Origin: Monocercomonoides exilis
Taxonomy: Eukaryota > Preaxostyla > Oxymonadida > Polymastigidae
Assembly (NCBI GenBank): GCA_001643675.2
Contig: LSRY02000034.1
Location: forward strand, 496,001 to 560,000
Direction of reading: 5' to 3'
Length of the DNA stretch: 64,000 nucleotides
In this document: positions 59,401 to 64,000 of the stretch, in pieces
Layout: each line of letters begins with the position of its first letter
Numbering within the stretch: the stretch's first letter is position 1
The notes under the pieces: generated by a model
What the model was told of the DNA's origin: nothing
Databases searched by the model: none
The model's input: the letters and a program-made list of their open reading frames with translations, nothing else
Translations under genes and position numbers: made by a program

Positions 59401-60900
59401 CACTTTCTCAATCAACTCTTCGGATGCATCTGTATTAGAGACTTCAAACACTTCTTCAGCAGCGATGGAAGATATCAAGAGCCATCTGTGGATTGCGGTG
59501 CCTGAGGCGGCTGGGGTGTATGGTCTGTTCATGCCGCTGTCACTGCAGCAGCTGATGTTGTCTCCACACTCGCTGCAGACGTTGCTGGGATATGTTGCGG
59601 AGCGACGGGCGGTGCTGGATGGGGGTGTTGCGTGTGCCTACCATGAGGTGCTTTCGACAATGCTTTTGGTTCCACCAGCGGAACAGCTTCCGTCTCATGC
59701 AGCGTAGGTGGAGAACGATGTCGGGGAGCAAGCGGATCTTTGCAGCGGAGGGTGTGAATAGGATTCTTCAATCAATGATCTATTTGACTATTCACTTCAG
59801 ACATAGCGATCATCTAGGTCGGGGAGAGTGGTGGTGAAGTGTTAAAAGGAAGTGAGATGGCGAATGGTTGTAGTGCGCGAAGTGAAAGAGATTGCGGAGA
59901 AGGCTCAGGAGGAATCAGAAATGAGGACGGAGGATGTGGTTCCATCTCCAGTAGCGATTGCGCTGCATTTGCTGGAAGAAAGAAAAGAAGAAGTGGAGAA
60001 AGGGAAAGGAGCAGATGAGACAAATGGAGAATGGTGAGAGAAGGAGGAGAAGCGAACGAGTGGACTGGCAGAGCAGCTGCAGAAGAAGGACAAGATCATC
60101 CAGGTGATTCAGAGGAAGATTCTGGAGCTAAACTAAAAGCACAATGCAGAGGTTGAAGAAGAAGAAGAAGAAGAGAAAAAAACAGATAGAAGAAAGAGAA
60201 AAGAAGTATTTAGAAGAAGAGAAAGAGAAAGAGAAAGAGAAAGAGAAAGAGAAAGAGGAAGAGGAAGAGGAAGAGAAAGAGGAAGAGGAAGAGGAAGGGG
60301 AAGGGGAAGAGAAGAAGAAGAAGAAGAAGAAGAAGAAGAGGAGGAGGAGGAAAAGAAGGAAAGGAAAAAGAAGAGGAGGAAGGAAAAGAAGGAAAAGAGA
60401 AGGATGAAGAAGGAGAGGGGAAAGAAAAAGATGATGATGATGTTAATGAAGATGGAAAAGATATGTCTGAATGGGGAGAAGACATAACTTGTTCAATCAT
60501 TGCATTTACAGAAGAGTAAGGGGAAGGGGAAGGGGAAGAGGAAGAGGAAGAGGAAGGGGAAGAGGAAGAGGAAGGGGAAGAGGAAGGGGAAGGGGAAGGG
60601 GAAGAGGAAGAGGAAGAGGAAGAGGAAGAGGAAGAGGAGGAGGAGGAAGAAGAGGAAGAGGAAGAGGAAGAAGAGGAAGAGGAAGGGGAAGAGGAAGAGG
60701 AGGAGGAGAAGAAGAAGAGGAGGAGGAGGAAGAAGAAGAAGGAGAGGGAGAAAAGTCACGACGAGAATGAGAAGGAGTATATATTGATGACGACGACGAT
60801 GATGATGATGATGAGGAGGAGGAAGAAGAATTTGAAGAATTTGAAGAAAAAGATAAGTCGAATGAAGAAAATGAAGCAAATTTGCTGAGGAAATCAGAAA
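59400..60900 (+). pseudogene. Decayed copy C of the dispersed protein family
   Basis: The best preserved piece (59465-59706) reads VPEAAGVYGLFMPLSLQQLM, then LGYVAERRAVLDGGVACAYH and EVLSTMLLVPPAEQLPSHAA, an alpha-helical, ARM-like pattern. After a stop it continues SGSKRIFAAEGVNRILQS, then EIAEKAQEESEM, SPVAIALHLLEERKEEVEKG and LAEQLQKKDKIIQVIQRKIL, ending in very long Glu/Arg/Lys runs. Stops and frame changes separate the pieces, so it cannot be translated whole. Copies A and B share the same order of blocks. The function is unknown. Confidence 0.6.
60144..60760 (+). repeat. Purine-only repeat tract (GAAGAG/GGAAGG/GAGAAA)
   Basis: Almost pure A/G sequence on the plus strand for about 250 nt (60144-60410) and again for about 230 nt (60513-60745), built from GAGAAA, GAAGAG and GGGGAA units. 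It belongs to the charged tail of decayed copy C. The reverse strand keeps a 175-residue frame open, but only by composition. Confidence 0.8.
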
Positions 60901-62351
60901 TGATCGTGTTTCTGTGCTTGGAGGATATGCCACATCAGCCCGTGCGATTGAAAAGCACTTATAAATATGATGAAATTTCTGGAAAATGAAAAAAAGAGAG
61001 GGAGAATATGCACAGAACAAGGCTACTTGTTCTTTGGCAATGCCAAGAAAGAAGGATGAAAAAGTTGATATTCATGCAGCAATTATCATGATATTAAATT
61101 CAATGCAGTTTCAACGAATTTACGTCAATCAAGCAATGAGCCATGCGCTATCAATGAAATGTGGAACAACAATCACTTTGGTTAAAGATACATGAAGAAT
61201 AAGCCGAATAAGTGAATGATTTCCAGTTAGTCTGATTCCCAGCTTGATAATGTTCTCGGTAAACTTCGAGTTGCATCCATATTGCTTGCTCAAAATGGCT
61301 GTCCCTTCGAAGAATGAAATGCAAATGTGGTTGACCTGAATGAAGTTTGATTGCCTATTAGCACTCGACAATTTGATGTCTCGTAGTTGGCGATTCTCCT
61401 TTCTTTTGGTTCGAAAACGAAATCAAAGAAAGAATCCCTTCGTTTTTCATGTCTGCCCGGAGCAGTTCGAGAAACAGGAAAACCTTATAAATGTAATTGA
61501 TATTTTGGGGTTCTCCTTTTTCCCATTGAATTGTTGCCTTTTCAGTGATAAATATCCTTCCCTTGATATTGCCAGTCACTTTCTTTGCCCAAAATATACC
61601 ACAAACTGCTCTCCCTGCCTTACGCTCTTAAATTCTACATAATTTTGTGCAGATTTTGTCCTTCACAGAATTCCTTCCATAAATCTTCATTCAACAAAAT
61701 AACAATTGAATTTGTTTTCATCTCTTGTCCTAAATAAATATCATGTATCTTCCGCAACTTCATTTATTTCCCAATGGCTATACAATAATCAGCTCCGTTC
61801 TCATCGTATTGCTCCACAAAGCAGAGATTGACCATTTCAACAATAACTCACATTCCTGCACTTTGGAGAGGATACAGATGGAAATATCTTCATAAACAAT
61901 CGAATAACAAAAAATACACGCACGCAGATATTTTCAGCCAACAATAAAATTGTTGTATTTTCTTGGTCAACCAATTTCAAAAATTCAACGAAAGCATTCC
62001 AAAATAAACGCATCTTCACCATTATCTGTTGTCATTGTTTGAAATAATATTTCTAATTCTATAGGTAATGTTGACTCATCGACCTCTCATTTCAACAAGG
62101 AATATTTTTGTTCTTTCAAATCAAATTGATCAAAGTGTCCATTACTGCAAATCAGAAAAAGATTTAACGTTTTTTCTTTCTTTATTACACCTTGTCAAAT
62201 AATATTAACAACATAGAATGGTGTCACAGTTTATATTTTCATGATTGTTTTGAGATAATATTTTGCACCTAATTTCTTTTATCCAATGATATCCAAATTT
62301 AATGTGAATTACGAATATTTGTTATTATCTGAATGTAATATATTGTCAAAA
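60900..62351. other. Mostly non-coding, with possible faint coding relics
   Basis: Short open stretches on the minus strand (for example 61371-61129 and 61579-61358, reading GRIFITEKATIQWEKGEPQN) have mixed composition unlike the flanking AT-rich DNA. They carry stops between them and match nothing I recognise. No complete gene is supported. Confidence 0.4.
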
Positions 62352-63749
62352 ATGCAGTCAACGAGTGGAACCGAAAGGGTTAACGGTTTGCGTTCATTGT
62401 TGTATTTGCACACTTTTAATTGTGATATTTTCACTTGATTTTTTCAGAAATGTTTTATGATCTGGCGCATTGCAATGAGGATAAGCAAAAACAGATTATT
62501 GAAGAAATGAACAAGCAATTTGACGACGTGATTTTGAAAAATAATTATTTTCCTTTCACAAAAGAATTGTTCAACAAAATCGACAAAATGATTGAAGATA
62601 AGAAACTTTCAATGGAAAATACAGTCATACTATTAAAGTGCATTGGATATTGCAATGCGCTGAAAAATATGGATGTTGATTTTTATTTCTCTGAATTGCG
62701 TGAAAGAGTTGAAAAGATGATTATTGAAAAAGATAAGGAAAAAGAAGAAAAGGATGAAAAGTTTCTGATTGAAATCTGCGAATGCTACCTTTTTTTAAAC
62801 GACATATCACATTCAAAATTGTTATCAATATGCGTTCCTCGCCTTTTGAAAGCTGCCTCAAAGAAAGAGGAAAACGAAGAAGCACAAAAAGGGGTGGAAA
62901 TGGCTTTGCTGGCACTGAGCAGCATTCATTTTTTTGAAGTGTGATTTTCTTTTTTTCTTTTTCTTGATGATTATTTGATTCAATCGACAGTATGTGAAGA
63001 AAGAGTTGTTTCTGGATGAAATATCAGAAATTATTCAATCCAATCAAGAGCATCGAAACCTAACACATCTTGCATATCAATCTGCCTGGAGATTTTTCTT
63101 ATATAGATTTATCCATGACCAAGAATTGAAGGATGTCGTTGTGGACGAACTGTTCTTTGTTGAAGAAGCAACAAAAGAACTGAAAGAGCTGACAAGAAGT
63201 GTGAATTGGAAAGCAGGAGAAGGAGAGGGAAAAGAAACAAAAGAAGAGCAGATAATCATCATATGGCTCAACACGCTTATTAATTGTTATGATATTTGCG
63301 AATTGTGCTGTGAAGGAAATGCAGAGTTGGTTGCTTGCGTTGTGACATTGTGCCGAGCGTCAAATGTGCATTGCTCTGAAATATGCCACAGAGCCATCAA
63401 TCTTCTTGGCGCAATGATTTCAAGAAAAAGTGCATGTGTTTCAGACATTGTTGGAAAAGGTGCTTTTGATGTTGTTCTGGAGAAAATTCAGCAACCAACA
63501 TTGGATTACAATATAACGAGGAGATGTTTGGAGTTCTTATGGAATTTTTCCGATAGATTGAGAGATGAGGCGGGCCACAAAGCGGATGAAGCAAATTTTG
63601 AGATGTTGAAAAGAAAGATACTCGAAAAGTTGGAAGAAGAAGGATACGAAGACATCACCAGAAGTTTCAGAGAAGTTTCTCCATTTTTTGATGAAGGCTA
63701 TGGAACTTTCTTGAACGATAGTGACGTTAATTTTTTTGTGAATATTTAA
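62352..63749 (+). CDS. Lineage-specific helical-repeat hypothetical protein
   Basis: Three exons (62352-62385, 62448-62938, 62991-63749) with 62- and 52-nt GT-AG introns join in phase to give 427 residues starting MQSTSGTERVNEMFYDLAHC. The tiny first exon was placed because the second begins at an acceptor (TTTTTTCAG|AA) needing one preceding base. Wording such as EDKQKQIIEEMN, NTVILLKCIGYCNALKN, FLIEICECYLFLND, LTHLAYQSAWRFFLYRF, CRASNVHCSEICHRAINLLG and EEEGYEDITRSFREV agrees with a large family of hypothetical proteins that I recall from Monocercomonoides. The protein is all-helical, probably ARM/HEAT-like; no enzymatic motif is visible and the function is unknown. AATAAA follows the stop by a few bases. 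Confidence 0.75.
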
Positions 63750-64000
63750 GAAAATAAAGAGTTCAGATTGGCACTCAAAAATTGAATTTTATTGTTTTGC
63801 TCATTTCACAATTCATCAATCATTTGAATATATGTTTGTTTGTGTGTGATAATTTTCATATATTTTCGTAAAATGCATACTTAACGGCAATTCTCAAAAC
63901 AATGAAAAAACAGTTTATAAATATATTGAAAGTTATTTAGTGAATATTTCATGAACAAAATATGGGAAGAAACCATAATTTTTTTATTTTTGAAATATTT
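63750..64000. other. 3' flank at window end
   Basis: AT-rich 3' flank. AATAAA at about 63754 may serve as a polyadenylation signal. No further gene is visible. Confidence 0.5.

Noticed and set aside
60493-61020. 175-residue minus-strand frame rich in Leu/Phe
   Set aside because: It is the complement of the purine tract in decayed copy C and has no support beyond composition.
1-64000. Stop-codon reassignment (TAA/TAG as Gln) as in some oxymonads
   Set aside because: Genes with clear homology end at TAA, TAG and TGA at the expected C-termini, and none needs an in-frame TAA or TAG to keep homology, apart from relics.
1-64000. tRNA, rRNA or CRISPR features
   Set aside because: No cloverleaf with the usual TTCRA loop, no rRNA words and no evenly spaced repeats with unique spacers were recognised by eye.

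Overview
The window is nuclear DNA of a flagellate protist, most likely an oxymonad close to Monocercomonoides. The grounds are these. Short GT-AG introns (about 50-260 nt) can be placed exactly by codon phase in eight genes. TAA, TAG and TGA all serve as ordinary stops. There is an axonemal central-pair gene. A huge surface protein joins a beta-helix ectodomain, one membrane span and a kinase-like tail. A lineage-specific hypothetical family that I recall from Monocercomonoides sits at 62.3-63.7 kb. The assignment is inference.

Region 1-15.2 kb is gene-poor. It holds two decayed copies of one protein family (1.7-2.5 and 5.8-7.1 kb), a possible Rad9-like gene or relic on the minus strand (2.9-4.2 kb), a beta-helix surface-protein gene broken by one in-frame TAA (7.5-8.9 kb), and a nest of mobile DNA. 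In that nest a pogo/Tigger-like transposase relic is split by a 2,790-bp element with 509-bp terminal inverted repeats and an 8-bp target duplication. A near-perfect 971-bp palindrome follows it.

Region 15.3-43.8 kb holds large genes: a disordered protein with NPF motifs, a seven-span membrane protein, a TRF4/PAPD5-type noncanonical poly(A) polymerase enlarged to about 3,843 residues by Ser and Glu tracts, a 3.4-kb gene-free interval with small inverted-repeat elements and a trace of telomeric repeat, and the 2,574-residue beta-helix/pseudokinase receptor-like gene.

Region 44-56.6 kb is compact: a CMGC kinase lacking its N-lobe, a PH-like protein, WRAP53/TCAB1 (telomerase/CAB-box RNA chaperone), a STIMATE/TMEM110 homologue and SPAG16/PF20. 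Genes here are 50-650 bp apart, several pairs being divergent or tail to tail.

Region 56.6-64 kb returns to repeats: a complete but damaged pogo-like transposon with TA duplications, the third decayed copy of the dispersed family, and finally the three-exon lineage-specific gene. The most unusual items are the nested long-inverted-repeat element, the giant poly(A) polymerase, the receptor-like pseudokinase and a compact, possibly pseudoknotted GC-rich segment in the transposon leader.
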